This document shows, in pieces, positions 9,332 through 18,235 of a DNA stretch of 64,000 nucleotides (positions are counted from its first letter, which is position 1; every line of letters begins with the position of its first letter). The notes beneath the pieces were generated by a model. It searched no databases, was not told where the DNA came from, and saw only the letters and a program-made list of their open reading frames with translations. The DNA comes from Stenotrophomonas sp. 24(2023) (lineage in GTDB: Bacteria > Pseudomonadota > Gammaproteobacteria > Xanthomonadales > Xanthomonadaceae). Made by a program: the position numbers and the translations under genes. The stretch spans positions 744,001-808,000 of the forward strand of contig NZ_CP133160.1 in NCBI RefSeq assembly GCF_030913365.1, written 5' to 3'.

Positions 9332-9451
9332 TCGTCACGCAGTCTTCGGTCCGGGGAGGATCAAGGCTTGTTAAGAATTCATAAACATTCTAGGATCAGT
9401 TTCCCGCTCCGGCGGGAACTTCTGTCGTTTCATCCTGTCTGAACGGGTCTC

Positions 9452-10303
9452 ATGCGTACTTTTCTGCGTACATCGCTGGCCGTGCTGATCGCCCTCGGGG
9501 CGGTGGCGGGCGTGCATGCGCAGAGCACCGATACGCGTACCGTGATCCCGGTATGGAACAAGGGCAGCGGCAAGGTCGAGGCCCTGCTGTACCTGGAGCC
9601 GACCGGCAAGCAGGCCGCCGGTGCGCGCTGGCATTTCGGGCGGAACAACTCCTTGGACGCCGCCTTCGGCCTGTCCTCGGGTGATTCCCTGGGCCTGCTC
9701 TGCAACAGCAGCAGCGGGACCAGCATGGCTGGCCTGGCCAGCCACTGCATGCTGGCCAGCCTGGGCGACGATGACGACACGCTCAGCCGCCGCTTCACCG
9801 GCACCGCTGCGTTCAACCGCCCCGGTGGCCGCGTCGGCCTGACCGCCGGCACCGGCCGTGAAACGCTGCCGGCCTGGCTGTCCGGTCCGAACAAGACCCC
9901 CTCGCTGCGCGCCGAACAGAACGACCTGACCGTGTTCGCGCAGAAGAACATCGGCCGCGAAGGCTTCGTGTCGATCGCCGGTACCTACGCCAAGGCCCGC
10001 CTTGTGCCCCTGTCCGATGCCGCCCCGGCCCTCGTGGACCGCTGGGACAGCAAGAGCCTGAGCCTGGGCGCCGGCTATGGCAATTTCACCGGCAGCATCA
10101 TCGGCCGCGTGGTCGATGTCCCCGGCCAGCCCGGCAAATGGGAAGGCCTGGGTGTCGGCCTGACCTGGCGGACCCCGTGGTCCGGGCAGCTTACCGTCGG
10201 CGCGGAGAACGTCATCAGCCGCGGCCGCAACCCGTTCTCGCCGCGCAATGAGAGCAATGACGACGGCACTGTGCCGTACGTCCGTTACGAGCAGGATCTG
10301 TAA
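9452..10303 (+). CDS. Exported protein of unknown function, possible outer-membrane barrel
   Basis: A 283-residue protein with a clear signal peptide (residues 1-24, cleavage after VHA). The mature part alternates polar and hydrophobic residues in short strands with many glycines, for example AGYGNFTGSIIGRVV and GLGVGLTWRTPW near the end, which suggests a small beta-barrel or beta-sandwich. It has two cysteines (LLCNSSS and SHCMLA) that could form a disulfide. I do not recognise a named family; similar unnamed proteins occur in xanthomonads. The gene is monocistronic: it ends before a strong terminator, and its leader has a 7-bp hairpin at 9401-9418 that may instead end hslO transcription. 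Confidence 0.75.
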   Translation: MRTFLRTSLAVLIALGAVAGVHAQSTDTRTVIPVWNKGSGKVEALLYLEPTGKQAAGARWHFGRNNSLDAAFGLSSGDSLGLLCNSSSGTSMAGLASHCMLASLGDDDDTLSRRFTGTAAFNRPGGRVGLTAGTGRETLPAWLSGPNKTPSLRAEQNDLTVFAQKNIGREGFVSIAGTYAKARLVPLSDAAPALVDRWDSKSLSLGAGYGNFTGSIIGRVVDVPGQPGKWEGLGVGLTWRTPWSGQLTVGAENVISRGRNPFSPRNESNDDGTVPYVRYEQDL

Positions 10304-10335
10304 CCCCCCCCTCTGCATCGCATGACCCAACGAGA

Positions 10336-10359
10336 ACGGGCGCCCCAGGCGCCCGTTTT
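10336..10359 (+). terminator. Rho-independent terminator
   Basis: A 9-bp stem ACGGGCGCC/GGCGCCCGT with a three-base loop is followed by TTT, 33 nt after the stop of the exported-protein gene. Confidence 0.85.
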
Positions 10360-10657
10360 GCGTTGGGCGCACCCCGCTTTTGATACAAATCGATACATTA
10401 CGAAATATTTTGGTGCAAAGTTTTTTTTCACGCCTTTTAGCCAATCCAGCCGGGGGGCCAGATGATTGACCGACAAGCCATTGATTCGAAACAAATTCAG
10501 CCGCTAGCACAGGACGCGCATTGCTGAATTAACGGACCTTTAATTCTTGAGACCTGACGGTTAAGATCGCGTCAGCCTCACGTTTTTGGAGCTTCCTTTT
10601 GGGCTCCACCGCTGGGGCACTACCAGAGCCAAGATTTCCTTGGAGAGAGAGAGCCAA
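10360..10657 (+). other. AT-rich intergenic leader of the TonB-dependent receptor
   Basis: About 300 nt without a gene, unusually AT-rich for this genome between 10378 and 10560. No convincing promoter or known riboswitch core was found. The last part has a small TGGAGC/GCTCCA hairpin (10587-10592 with 10103-type pairing at 10103+500, i.e. 10603-10608) and a GGAGAG ribosome site before the receptor ATG. The low GC suggests the promoter and regulator sites lie here. Confidence 0.4.
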
Positions 10658-13411
10658 ATGAATTTCCAGTCCAACAAACTGCGTGATGCGGTTGTGATTG
10701 CGCTTGTTGCCGGTGCGGCATCCGCCACCACGGTCCAGGCCCAGGAAGCAACCAATCTGGACCGTATCTCGGTCACGGGTTCGCGCATCAAGAGCACCGA
10801 CATCGAAACCTCGCAGCCGGTCCTCAGCCTGACCCGTGCCGACATCGAAAAGCAGGGTGTGACCTCGGTCGCCGACATCCTGCAGCGCGTTGCCGCCAAC
10901 GGTGCAGCCCTGAACCGTACGTTCAACAACGGCGGTGACGGCTCGGCCGGCGTCAGCCTGCGCAACCTGGGTTCCGAGCGCACCCTGGTGCTGGTCAACG
11001 GCCGTCGCTGGACCACCGGTCTGAACGGCAGCGTCGACCTGAACACCATCCCGACCGCGATGATCGAGCGCATCGACATCCTGAAGGACGGTGCGTCGAC
11101 CATCTATGGCTCGGACGCCATCGCCGGCGTGGTGAACATCATCACCAAGCACAACTTCGACGGCGCGGAAGCGAACTTCTACAAGGGCCAGTACAGCCAG
11201 GGCGATGGCGAGCGTGAAGCCTATGACTTCACCCTGGGCACCACCACTGACCGCGCTTCGATCACCGTCGGCGCCTCCTACGTCAACGAAAAGTCGGTGA
11301 TGGCCGGTGATCGCAAGATCTCCGCCGGTGGCCCGCCGTTCTTCAGCGGCCAGAGCGCAACCGGTCTGCCGGGCAGCTACATCCGCAACAACCAGCAGTA
11401 CGTCATCATCAATGGCGTGGAAACGCCGTTCGATCCGAACGTGCACGGCTACAACACCGCGCCGGACAACTACCTGCTGACCCCGAACGAGCGTACTTCG
11501 CTGTTCGTGCTGGGCTCCTACAACATCACCGACAACATCACCTTCCGCACCGAGGCGATGTACAACGAGCGCAAGTCCGAGCAGCTGCTCGCGGCGATGC
11601 CGGTGACGGGCCAGAAGCTGAGCGCAAGCAGCATCTACAACCCGTATGGCGTTGAACTGACCGGCGTGAACCGTCGCTTCAACGAATCCGGCGGCCGTTC
11701 GTTCAACCAGAACGTCAAGAACTGGCACTTCTACGGTGGCTTCGAAGGCTTCTTCGAATTCGCTGGCCGCAACTTCGACTGGGATGTCGGCTACCGCTAC
11801 GACAAGACCGACGAAAACGACCTGACCTACGGCCTGTTCAACAAGGCGCGTCTGGCTGAAGCCTATGGCCCGTCGGCCATCCGCGACGGCAAGGCGGTCT
11901 GCTTGAATTCGGCCGGTGCCGTCATCGCCGGCTGCGTGCCGATCAATCCGCTCGGCGGCCTGGGTTCGGTTTCCCCGGAAGCGCTGAAGTACGCCTCCTT
12001 CACCGCGCACGACTCGTCCTCGCTGGTGTCCAAGGGCTACTACGCCAACATCTCCGGTGAAATCGTGCAGCTGCCGGCGGGTGCACTGGGCTTCGCAGCA
12101 GGTTATGAATACCGCAAGGAAACCGGCCAGTTCGATCCGGACGCCTTCATTGCCTCGGGCCTGAGCACCGGTAACGGCGCAGCCCCGACCAAGGGCGGCT
12201 ATGACCTGAACGAGTTCTTCGCGGAACTGTCGATCCCGGTGCTGGCAGACCTGCCGGGCGCCAAGCTGCTGGACTTCAGCGTGGCCTCGCGCTTCTCTGA
12301 CTACAGCAACTTCGGCAACACCACCAACAACAAGTTTGGTTTCCGCTGGAAGCCGATCGACGACCTGATGATCCGCGGCAACTACTCGGAAGGCTTCCGC
12401 GCGCCGAGCATCAACAACCTGTACCGCGGCAACACGGACTCCTTCGAAACCTACATCGACCCCTGCTCGTCCAACGCGGGCCTGCGTACGGGTGCCGTTG
12501 CAGCCCAGTGTGCCGCCCAGGGCGTTCCGGCCAACTTCGTCCAGCCGGGTGCTGGCAGTGGCCGCAAGCAGACCGTGGTGCCGTTCACCTGGCAGGCCAA
12601 CCCGAACCTGAAGCCGGAAACCTCGACCAGCCGCACGCTGGGCCTGGTGTGGAGCCCGAGCTTCGTCACCGGCCTGAACGTCACCCTGGACTGGTGGCAG
12701 ATCAAGGTGGAGGACGCCATCACCCGTCCGGCGATCCAGGACATCATGAGCTACTGCTATGGCGGCACGCCGCAGCAGCAGGCGACCTACTGCCCGCTGA
12801 TCACGCGTGACCCCAACTACGGCACGATCAACCAGCGCTACACCATCACCAACGTCAACATGCCGCTGCAGAACCTGGCATCGTACAAGGTGGAAGGCTG
12901 GGATCTGGGCATCCTGTACCGCCTGCCGGAAACCTCGTTCGGCCAGTTCACCATCAGCCTGGACAGCACCTACCTGTCGAAGTGGGAAACCAAGTCGACC
13001 CAGGATTCGCCGGTGCAGGGCCGCCAGGGCCGCTACCGCGACCAGGATCCGTACTGGCGCGTCCGCTCCAATCTGTATGTGGATTGGACCTACGGCGATT
13101 TCGGCGTGAACTGGGGCCTGCGCTACAAGTCCGGCATGCGCGAAACCTGCCCGTTCGATCCGGTCAAGAACCCGGACACCTTCCCGTACTGCTCTGACGG
13201 TGCGAAGGGTGAGAACCACATCGGCGCCACCACCTACCACGACATCCAGGTTCGCTACAACCTGCCGTGGAAGGGCACCGTCATGCTGGGTCTGAACAAC
13301 GCGTTCGACAAGCAGCCGCCGGTGTCGTACTCGGTGCGTGCCAACATGTTCGACCCGCAGTACGACCTGCCGGGCCGCTACATGTACATGCAGTACAAGC
13401 AGCAGTTCTGA
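10658..13411 (+). CDS. TonB-dependent outer-membrane receptor
   Basis: A 917-residue exported receptor. The signal peptide covers about residues 1-28 (ending TTVQAQ). The plug domain follows with a TonB-box-like segment LDRISVTGSRI, then VTSVADILQRV, LRNLGSERTLVLVNGRR and IERIDILKDGASTIYGSDAIAGVVNI, all standard plug motifs. The rest is the 22-strand barrel, ending in an aromatic residue (KQQF) as outer-membrane proteins do. Extracellular loops carry paired cysteines (for example IDPCSSN and QCAAQG). In Xanthomonadaceae, receptors of this class often take up oligosaccharides or peptides as well as siderophores; no Fur box or transport partner is visible, so the substrate is open. ATG at 10658 is set by the signal peptide and a GGAGAGAGAG ribosome site. 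Confidence 0.93.
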   Translation: MNFQSNKLRDAVVIALVAGAASATTVQAQEATNLDRISVTGSRIKSTDIETSQPVLSLTRADIEKQGVTSVADILQRVAANGAALNRTFNNGGDGSAGVSLRNLGSERTLVLVNGRRWTTGLNGSVDLNTIPTAMIERIDILKDGASTIYGSDAIAGVVNIITKHNFDGAEANFYKGQYSQGDGEREAYDFTLGTTTDRASITVGASYVNEKSVMAGDRKISAGGPPFFSGQSATGLPGSYIRNNQQYVIINGVETPFDPNVHGYNTAPDNYLLTPNERTSLFVLGSYNITDNITFRTEAMYNERKSEQLLAAMPVTGQKLSASSIYNPYGVELTGVNRRFNESGGRSFNQNVKNWHFYGGFEGFFEFAGRNFDWDVGYRYDKTDENDLTYGLFNKARLAEAYGPSAIRDGKAVCLNSAGAVIAGCVPINPLGGLGSVSPEALKYASFTAHDSSSLVSKGYYANISGEIVQLPAGALGFAAGYEYRKETGQFDPDAFIASGLSTGNGAAPTKGGYDLNEFFAELSIPVLADLPGAKLLDFSVASRFSDYSNFGNTTNNKFGFRWKPIDDLMIRGNYSEGFRAPSINNLYRGNTDSFETYIDPCSSNAGLRTGAVAAQCAAQGVPANFVQPGAGSGRKQTVVPFTWQANPNLKPETSTSRTLGLVWSPSFVTGLNVTLDWWQIKVEDAITRPAIQDIMSYCYGGTPQQQATYCPLITRDPNYGTINQRYTITNVNMPLQNLASYKVEGWDLGILYRLPETSFGQFTISLDSTYLSKWETKSTQDSPVQGRQGRYRDQDPYWRVRSNLYVDWTYGDFGVNWGLRYKSGMRETCPFDPVKNPDTFPYCSDGAKGENHIGATTYHDIQVRYNLPWKGTVMLGLNNAFDKQPPVSYSVRANMFDPQYDLPGRYMYMQYKQQF

Positions 13412-13435
13412 TCGCTTCACTGATCTGCTGATGCT

Positions 13436-13466
13436 GCAACGGCCCCGCAAGGGGCCGTTGCTTTTT
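13436..13466 (+). terminator. Rho-independent terminator of the receptor gene
   Basis: An 11-bp stem GCAACGGCCCC/GGGGCCGTTGC with a GCAA loop is followed by TTTTT. Confidence 0.92.
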
Positions 13467-13501
13467 CTGCATGGTGCAGCGCGTGCTGCCCGGCGGAAAA
13501 A

Positions 13502-13530
13502 AAAAGGCCGCGGCATTGCCGCGGCCTTTT
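13502..13530 (-). terminator. Terminator of the TetR gene
   Basis: A GGCCGCGGC/GCCGCGGCC stem is flanked by an A-run on the left and TTTT on the right, so it can work on both strands. It lies 20 nt past the end of the minus-strand regulator. Confidence 0.85.
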
Positions 13531-13550
13531 CCTGTCTGCGCGCGCGGCGC

Positions 13551-14153
13551 TCAACCGGTCGGGATCAGCGTCTCGATCACGTGCTCGACATAGGCCTCGA
13601 AATCTTCCCGCGCCTGCCGCGGCTGCTGCAGCTGCAGCGACAACTGCAGGAAGCCCACGTAGGCCGCATAGGCCAGGCGCGCACGGTGGCGGGCATCGGT
13701 GGAGCTGAGCCCTGCCTGGCGGAACGAGGCGATCAGGTAGTCCATGCGCCGCTGCGAGACGCGGTCGATCACCGGACGCACCATCGGGTGGTCCAGCGCC
13801 TTGAGCAGTTCGCTGTAGATGATGTGCGGCTGCACTTCATGGGCCACCACCTGGAACAGCTGGCGCATGCGCACGCGCGGGTCCGGCACGTCCTCCAGGC
13901 TGCCGAACACCTGCTCCTGCTCGAACAGTTCCCAGCGCTCCAGCGCGGCCTGCAGCAGCGCATCGCGCGACGGGAAATGCCAGTAGAAACTGCCCTTGGT
14001 GACCCCCAGGCGCCGGGCCAGCGGCTCCACGGCCACGGCGGACACGCCTTGTTCGGCAATCAGGTCGAGGGCGGCCTGGGCCCAGTCTTCGGCGCTCAGG
14101 CGGCTGTTGCGGCCGGCGCGCGGTTCGCCGGTGGAAGCTTCGGGTGCATTCAT
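13551..14153 (-). CDS. TetR-family transcriptional regulator
   Basis: A 200-residue repressor with an N-terminal helix-turn-helix (about 20-65; AALDLIAEQGVSAVAVEPLARRLGVTKGSFYWHF) typical of TetR/AcrR proteins, and an all-helical ligand domain. It is transcribed divergently from the alpha/beta hydrolase-fadE pair, and two matching dyads lie between them. By analogy with other TetR proteins of fatty-acid catabolism (PsrA, FadR-like TetRs), it probably represses beta-oxidation genes and itself, with an acyl-CoA as inducer; the ligand is inference. ATG at 14153 is the only start near the HTH that leaves the intergenic operators outside the gene. Confidence 0.9.
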   Translation of the reverse strand: MNAPEASTGEPRAGRNSRLSAEDWAQAALDLIAEQGVSAVAVEPLARRLGVTKGSFYWHFPSRDALLQAALERWELFEQEQVFGSLEDVPDPRVRMRQLFQVVAHEVQPHIIYSELLKALDHPMVRPVIDRVSQRRMDYLIASFRQAGLSSTDARHRARLAYAAYVGFLQLSLQLQQPRQAREDFEAYVEHVIETLIPTG

Positions 14154-14246
14154 TGGGTGATTTAACCATACGCCGGGGTTCGTTGCAGTACGCCTGTACA
14201 ACCGAAAGCGTCCCCCAAGGCCGTACCTGCCTTGGTTGCGGTGCAC

Positions 14247-14298
14247 CATACCGGCCAGTATTGACTTCATCGGCCACGACTCCATACTAGCCGGTATG
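14247..14298. promoter_or_regulatory. Pair of dyad operators, likely for the adjacent TetR protein
   Basis: Two 16-bp boxes, CATACCGGCCAGTATT (14247-14262) and CATACTAGCCGGTATG (14283-14298), are near reverse complements of each other and are each an inverted repeat (arms CATAC/GTATG). Their centres are 36 bp apart. They bracket the -35 to start-codon region of the hydrolase gene, so binding would block its promoter. Confidence 0.7.
14261..14289 (+). promoter_or_regulatory. Promoter of the hydrolase-fadE operon
   Basis: TTGACT (14261-14266), a 17-bp spacer and ATACTA (14284-14289) make a good sigma-70 promoter. Transcription would begin about seven bases later, at or next to the A of the ATG at 14296, implying a leaderless message. 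Confidence 0.6.
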
Positions 14299-15213
14299 GT
14301 CACTCCCCTCCTTCCGCCTTCGTTCGATGAGCAGCGCCTGGACGCCGCGCACGGCGCGCGGCTGGCCGCAACGGTCCACGAGCATGGCCGCCGCGGTCGC
14401 ATCCTGTTCGCGCACGGCTTCGGCCAGACCCGCCACGCCTGGACCGCCACCGCCCACGCGTTGGCGTCGGCCGGCTTCCCTACGCTGGCCTACGATGCGC
14501 GTGGCCATGGCGATTCGGACTGGAACGCGGCGGACGCCCCCTACCACGGCGAACAGTTTGCCGATGACCTGATCGTGCTGGCCGGCGAACAGCCGCGCCC
14601 GCCGGTGCTGGTGGCCGCATCGATGGGCGGCCTGTTCGGGCTGCTGGCCGAATCACGCTGGCCGGGCCTGTTCTCGGCGATGGTGCTGGTGGACATCACC
14701 CCGCGCTGGGATACCGCCGGTGTCGAACGCATCCTGGCCTTCATGACCGCCCATCCCGATGGCTTCGCCTCGCTGGCCCAGGCCGCCGATGTCATCTCGG
14801 CGTACATGCCGCACCGCCCGCGCAAATCCGAACAGTCCCTGCGTGCGCTGCTGCGCGAGGACGGCCAGGGCCGCTGGCGCTGGCACTGGGACCCGCGGCT
14901 GGTGGCCGAACTGGCCCGCGACAGCGAACAGCACCAGGATGCGCTGGCCGAGGCGGCGCGCCAGGTGAAATGCCCCCTGCTGCTGGTCAGCGGCGGGCGC
15001 AGCGACCTGGTCACGCCGCAGACCGTGGCCGAATTCCTGGCCCTGGCACCCCATGCGCGCCATGTCGAACTGCCGCAGGCGACCCACATGGTCGCCGGTG
15101 ATGACAACGACGCCTTTACCGCAACTGTGTTGGACTATCTGGACGTGTTGTCCGTGGCACCGGCCACGACTTCGTCCGTCACAAACGAGCACGTCACCGG
15201 AGCACGCTCATGA
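14296..15213 (+). CDS. Alpha/beta-fold hydrolase
   Basis: A 305-residue serine hydrolase. It shows the oxyanion motif FAHGFGQTRHAW (HGFG at 40-43), the nucleophile elbow ASMGG with S109, a likely acid in GGRSDLV and the catalytic histidine in QATHMVAGDD. The cap region with PHRPRKSEQSLRALLRE is typical of small esterases and thioesterases of this superfamily. It shares ATGA with fadE (stop of one, start of the next), so it is co-translated with a beta-oxidation enzyme; a role in releasing or trimming acyl chains is likely, but the substrate is unknown. The start codon lies inside the downstream operator dyad, and no Shine-Dalgarno sequence is present. Confidence 0.88.
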   Translation: MVTPLLPPSFDEQRLDAAHGARLAATVHEHGRRGRILFAHGFGQTRHAWTATAHALASAGFPTLAYDARGHGDSDWNAADAPYHGEQFADDLIVLAGEQPRPPVLVAASMGGLFGLLAESRWPGLFSAMVLVDITPRWDTAGVERILAFMTAHPDGFASLAQAADVISAYMPHRPRKSEQSLRALLREDGQGRWRWHWDPRLVAELARDSEQHQDALAEAARQVKCPLLLVSGGRSDLVTPQTVAEFLALAPHARHVELPQATHMVAGDDNDAFTATVLDYLDVLSVAPATTSSVTNEHVTGARS

Positions 15214-17687
15214 GCATCGTTCTTCCCTTCCTTGCCGTCCTGCTGGCGGGGGCGTTCGTCGCCTACCACCGCATGCGGCTGATCACCTGGACCCTCATCA
15301 GCGTGGCCCTGCTGGTCGCGTGCTGGTTCATTCCCTACGTCAACCAGACCGCCACGATCGTGGCCGCCGCGCTGGTGGCCATCATCGCCGTGCCGCTGCT
15401 GCTGCCGTTCATCCGCAAGCCGCTGCTGACCGCACCGATGATGAAGGTGTTCCGCAAGGTGCTGCCGCCGCTGTCGCAGACCGAGCGCATCGCCCTGGAA
15501 ACCGGTTCGGTGGGGTTTGAAGGCCAGCTGTTCACCGGCGACCCGGACTGGAACATCCTGCTCAACTACCCCAAGCCGCAGCTGACCGCTGAAGAACAGG
15601 CCTTCCTCGATGGCCCGGTCGAAGAACTGTGCAAGATGGTCAACGACTGGGAAATCACCCACGTCCATGCCGACCTGCCGCCGGAACTGTGGGCCTTCAT
15701 CAAGAAGAACAAGTTCTTCGGCATGATCATCCCGAAGGAATACGGCGGCCTGGGCTTCTCCGCGCTGGCCCACCACAAGGTCATCCAGAAGCTGGCCTCG
15801 GTGTCCTCGGTGGTCAGCTCCACCGTCGGCGTGCCCAACTCGCTGGGCCCGGGCGAACTGCTGGTGCATTACGGCACCCAGGCGCAGAAGGACCAGTACC
15901 TGCCGCGCCTGGCCGATGGCCGTGAAGTGCCCTGCTTCGGCCTGACCGGCCCGTTCGCCGGCTCCGATGCCACCTCCATCCCCGATTACGGCATCGTCTG
16001 CAAGGGCGAGTGGAACGGCGAGCAGGTGCTCGGCGTGAAGCTGACCTTCGACAAGCGCTACATCACCCTGGCCCCGGTCGCCACGCTGATCGGCATGGCC
16101 TTCCGCATGTACGATCCGGACGGCCTGATCGGCGATACCCGCGACATCGGCATCACCCTGGGCCTGCTGCCGCGTGACACCGTCGGCGTGGAAATCGGCC
16201 GTCGCCACTTCCCGCTGAACTCGACCTTCCAGAACGGCCCGATCCGCGGCAAGGACGTGTTCATCCCGCTGACCCAGCTGATCGGCGGTGCCGCCATGGC
16301 CGGCAAGGGCTGGAACATGCTCAACGAGTGCCTGGCCGTGGGCCGCTCGATCACCCTGCCCTCCACTGCCAGCGGCGGTGCCAAGGCCGGCGCTGCCATC
16401 ACCGGTGCCTACGCGCGCATCCGCAAGCAGTTCGGCCTGTCGGTCGGCCGCTTCGAGGGCGTGGAAGAAGCCCTGGCCCGCATCGGTGGCAAGGCCTACA
16501 AGATCAGCGCGCTGTCGCAGGCCACCGCCGCTGCGGTCGACCGCGGCGACGTGCCGTCGGTGCCCTCGGCCATCGCCAAGTACCACTGCACCAACATGAG
16601 CCGTGAAGTGATCTCGGACATGATGGACGTGATCGGCGGCAAGGGCATCATCCTGGGGCCGCGCAACTTCGCCGGCCGCAGCTGGCAGGCCGCGCCGATC
16701 GCGATCACCGTGGAAGGCGCCAACATCATGACCCGCAGCCTGCTGATCTTCGGCCAGGGTGCGATCCTCTGCCACCCGTGGGTGCTGAAGGAAATGAAGG
16801 CCGCGCAGGACCCGGATACCCGTGCTGGCCTGCAGGACTTCGACCGCAGCCTGTTCGGCCACATCCGCTACGGCATTTCCAACGCCGTGCGTTCGTTCTG
16901 GTTCGGCCTGACCGGTGCCCGCTTCGGTGCCGCCCCGGGCGATGCCTACACCCGCCGGTACTTCCGCAAGCTGGACCGCTACTCGGCCAACCTGGCGCTG
17001 ATGGCCGACATCTCGATGATGACGCTGGGCGGCAAGCTGAAGTTCAAGGAATCGCTGTCCGGCCGCCTGGGCGACGTACTGAGCCATGTCTACATGACCA
17101 GCGCCATGCTCAAGCGCTACCACGACGAAGGCGCGCCGCAGGCCGACCAGCCGCTGCTGGCCTGGGCCTTCCATGACAGCGTGCACAAGATCGAGGAATC
17201 GCTGTCGGCCGCACTGCGCAACTTCCCGATCCGCCCGATCGGCTGGCTGATGTGGGCGCTGATCTTCCCGTTCGGCCGCCGTGCCGAAGCCCCGGGCGAC
17301 CGCCTGAGCCGCCGCGTGGCCGCGCTGCTGATGGCCCCGAACGAGGCCCGCGACCGCCTGGCCCACGGCGTGTTCCTGACCCCGTGCGAGAACAACCCCG
17401 GTGGCCGCATCAACAGCTACCTGGCCAAGGCGATCATGGCCGAGCCGGTGGAGCGCAAGTTCCTCAAGGCGCTCAAGAGCAAGGGCATCGAGGCACTGGA
17501 CTTCAAGGCCCAGCTGGACGAAGCGGTGGCCGAAGGCGTGCTGACCCAGGACGAGCGCAGCCTGCTGGAAGAACTGCGCACGCTGACCCTGGACACCATC
17601 ACGGTGGACGACTTCGATACCGAAGAGCTGCGTTCGGCCAGCTACGCCCAGCGCCAGCACAAGGACACGCACTCGCAGGCGGCCTGA
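15210..17687 (+). CDS. fadE: FadE-type acyl-CoA dehydrogenase
   Basis: An 825-residue enzyme for the first step of beta-oxidation (acyl-CoA to enoyl-CoA). As in E. coli FadE (about 814 residues), an N-terminal hydrophobic region with two or three helices (1-75) anchors it at the inner membrane. The acyl-CoA dehydrogenase core follows: FFGMIIPKEYGGLGFSALAH, CFGLTGPFAGSDATSIPDYG and GGKGIILGPRNFAGRSWQAAPIAITVEGANIMTRSL segments are all family-typical. The C-terminal third is the extra FadE domain (DUF1974-like). It overlaps the hydrolase by 4 nt and is expected to be controlled by the divergent TetR regulator. Confidence 0.95.
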   Translation: MSIVLPFLAVLLAGAFVAYHRMRLITWTLISVALLVACWFIPYVNQTATIVAAALVAIIAVPLLLPFIRKPLLTAPMMKVFRKVLPPLSQTERIALETGSVGFEGQLFTGDPDWNILLNYPKPQLTAEEQAFLDGPVEELCKMVNDWEITHVHADLPPELWAFIKKNKFFGMIIPKEYGGLGFSALAHHKVIQKLASVSSVVSSTVGVPNSLGPGELLVHYGTQAQKDQYLPRLADGREVPCFGLTGPFAGSDATSIPDYGIVCKGEWNGEQVLGVKLTFDKRYITLAPVATLIGMAFRMYDPDGLIGDTRDIGITLGLLPRDTVGVEIGRRHFPLNSTFQNGPIRGKDVFIPLTQLIGGAAMAGKGWNMLNECLAVGRSITLPSTASGGAKAGAAITGAYARIRKQFGLSVGRFEGVEEALARIGGKAYKISALSQATAAAVDRGDVPSVPSAIAKYHCTNMSREVISDMMDVIGGKGIILGPRNFAGRSWQAAPIAITVEGANIMTRSLLIFGQGAILCHPWVLKEMKAAQDPDTRAGLQDFDRSLFGHIRYGISNAVRSFWFGLTGARFGAAPGDAYTRRYFRKLDRYSANLALMADISMMTLGGKLKFKESLSGRLGDVLSHVYMTSAMLKRYHDEGAPQADQPLLAWAFHDSVHKIEESLSAALRNFPIRPIGWLMWALIFPFGRRAEAPGDRLSRRVAALLMAPNEARDRLAHGVFLTPCENNPGGRINSYLAKAIMAEPVERKFLKALKSKGIEALDFKAQLDEAVAEGVLTQDERSLLEELRTLTLDTITVDDFDTEELRSASYAQRQHKDTHSQAA

Positions 17688-17713
17688 GCCCACTGCACGT
17701 TGCGTGTTCCTCG

Positions 17714-17735
17714 ACGGCGGGCCCTGGCCCGCCGT
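17714..17735 (+). terminator. Probable terminator after fadE
   Basis: A 9-10 bp stem ACGGCGGGC/GCCCGCCGT is followed by TGTTC, a short T-rich tail, 26 nt after the fadE stop. Confidence 0.55.
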
Positions 17736-17763
17736 TGTTCTATCCGCCTACCGGAAACCCCTC

Positions 17764-18231
17764 ATGGCCCCACCGCTGCTTTCGCTGTACCGCCGCCTGC
17801 AACGCTGGCCGGCCGGCACCTGGTTGTTCTCGCGCGCGGTCTGTTTCAAGGCGCCCTACTTCGCCAGCATCGCCCCACGCATCACCCGCCTGGAACACGG
17901 CCGCTGCGAAGGCACGCTGGCCGACCGCCGGCGCGTGCGCAACCACATCGGCACCGTGCATGCCATCGCGATGTGCAACCTGGCCGAACTGACCGCCGGG
18001 CTGATGGTCGATGCATCCTTGCCCAAGGATATGCGCTGGATACCGAAGGGGATGCAGGTGCAGTACCTGGCCAAGGCGCGCGGCACACTGCGCGCGGTGG
18101 CGTTGCCGGCACAGCCGATCGTGTCGGCGGCGGCGGGTTACGCGCTGCCGGTGACGGTGAGCGTGCGCGATGCTGCGGGCACGGAGGTGTTCAGCGCGGT
18201 GATCGACATGTGGCTGTCACCGAAGAAGTGA
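17764..18231 (+). CDS. DUF4442 hotdog-fold protein (putative thioesterase)
   Basis: A 155-residue cytoplasmic protein with the DUF4442/hotdog layout: an N-terminal helix region, RVRNHIGTVHAIAMCNLAELTAGLMVD as the central helix with the conserved N-H-x-G-T-V-H-A motif, then four strands. Relatives are acyl-CoA thioesterase-like, and the gene follows fadE, which fits a fatty-acid role. ATG at 17764 is chosen over 17704 because the earlier start lies inside the fadE terminator hairpin. Substrate is unknown. Confidence 0.75.
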   Translation: MAPPLLSLYRRLQRWPAGTWLFSRAVCFKAPYFASIAPRITRLEHGRCEGTLADRRRVRNHIGTVHAIAMCNLAELTAGLMVDASLPKDMRWIPKGMQVQYLAKARGTLRAVALPAQPIVSAAAGYALPVTVSVRDAAGTEVFSAVIDMWLSPKK

Positions 18232-18235
18232 GGTG

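Noticed and set aside
10360..10560. AT-rich patch considered as a replication origin or phage attachment site
   Set aside because: No DnaA-box array, no tRNA and no integrase nearby; more likely a promoter region.
10529..13516. A 995-codon minus-strand frame opposite the TonB-dependent receptor
   Set aside because: Antisense shadow; the receptor has plug and barrel motifs and a terminator in its own direction.
15135..17693. An 852-codon minus-strand frame opposite fadE
   Set aside because: His/Arg/Gln-rich shadow without domains.
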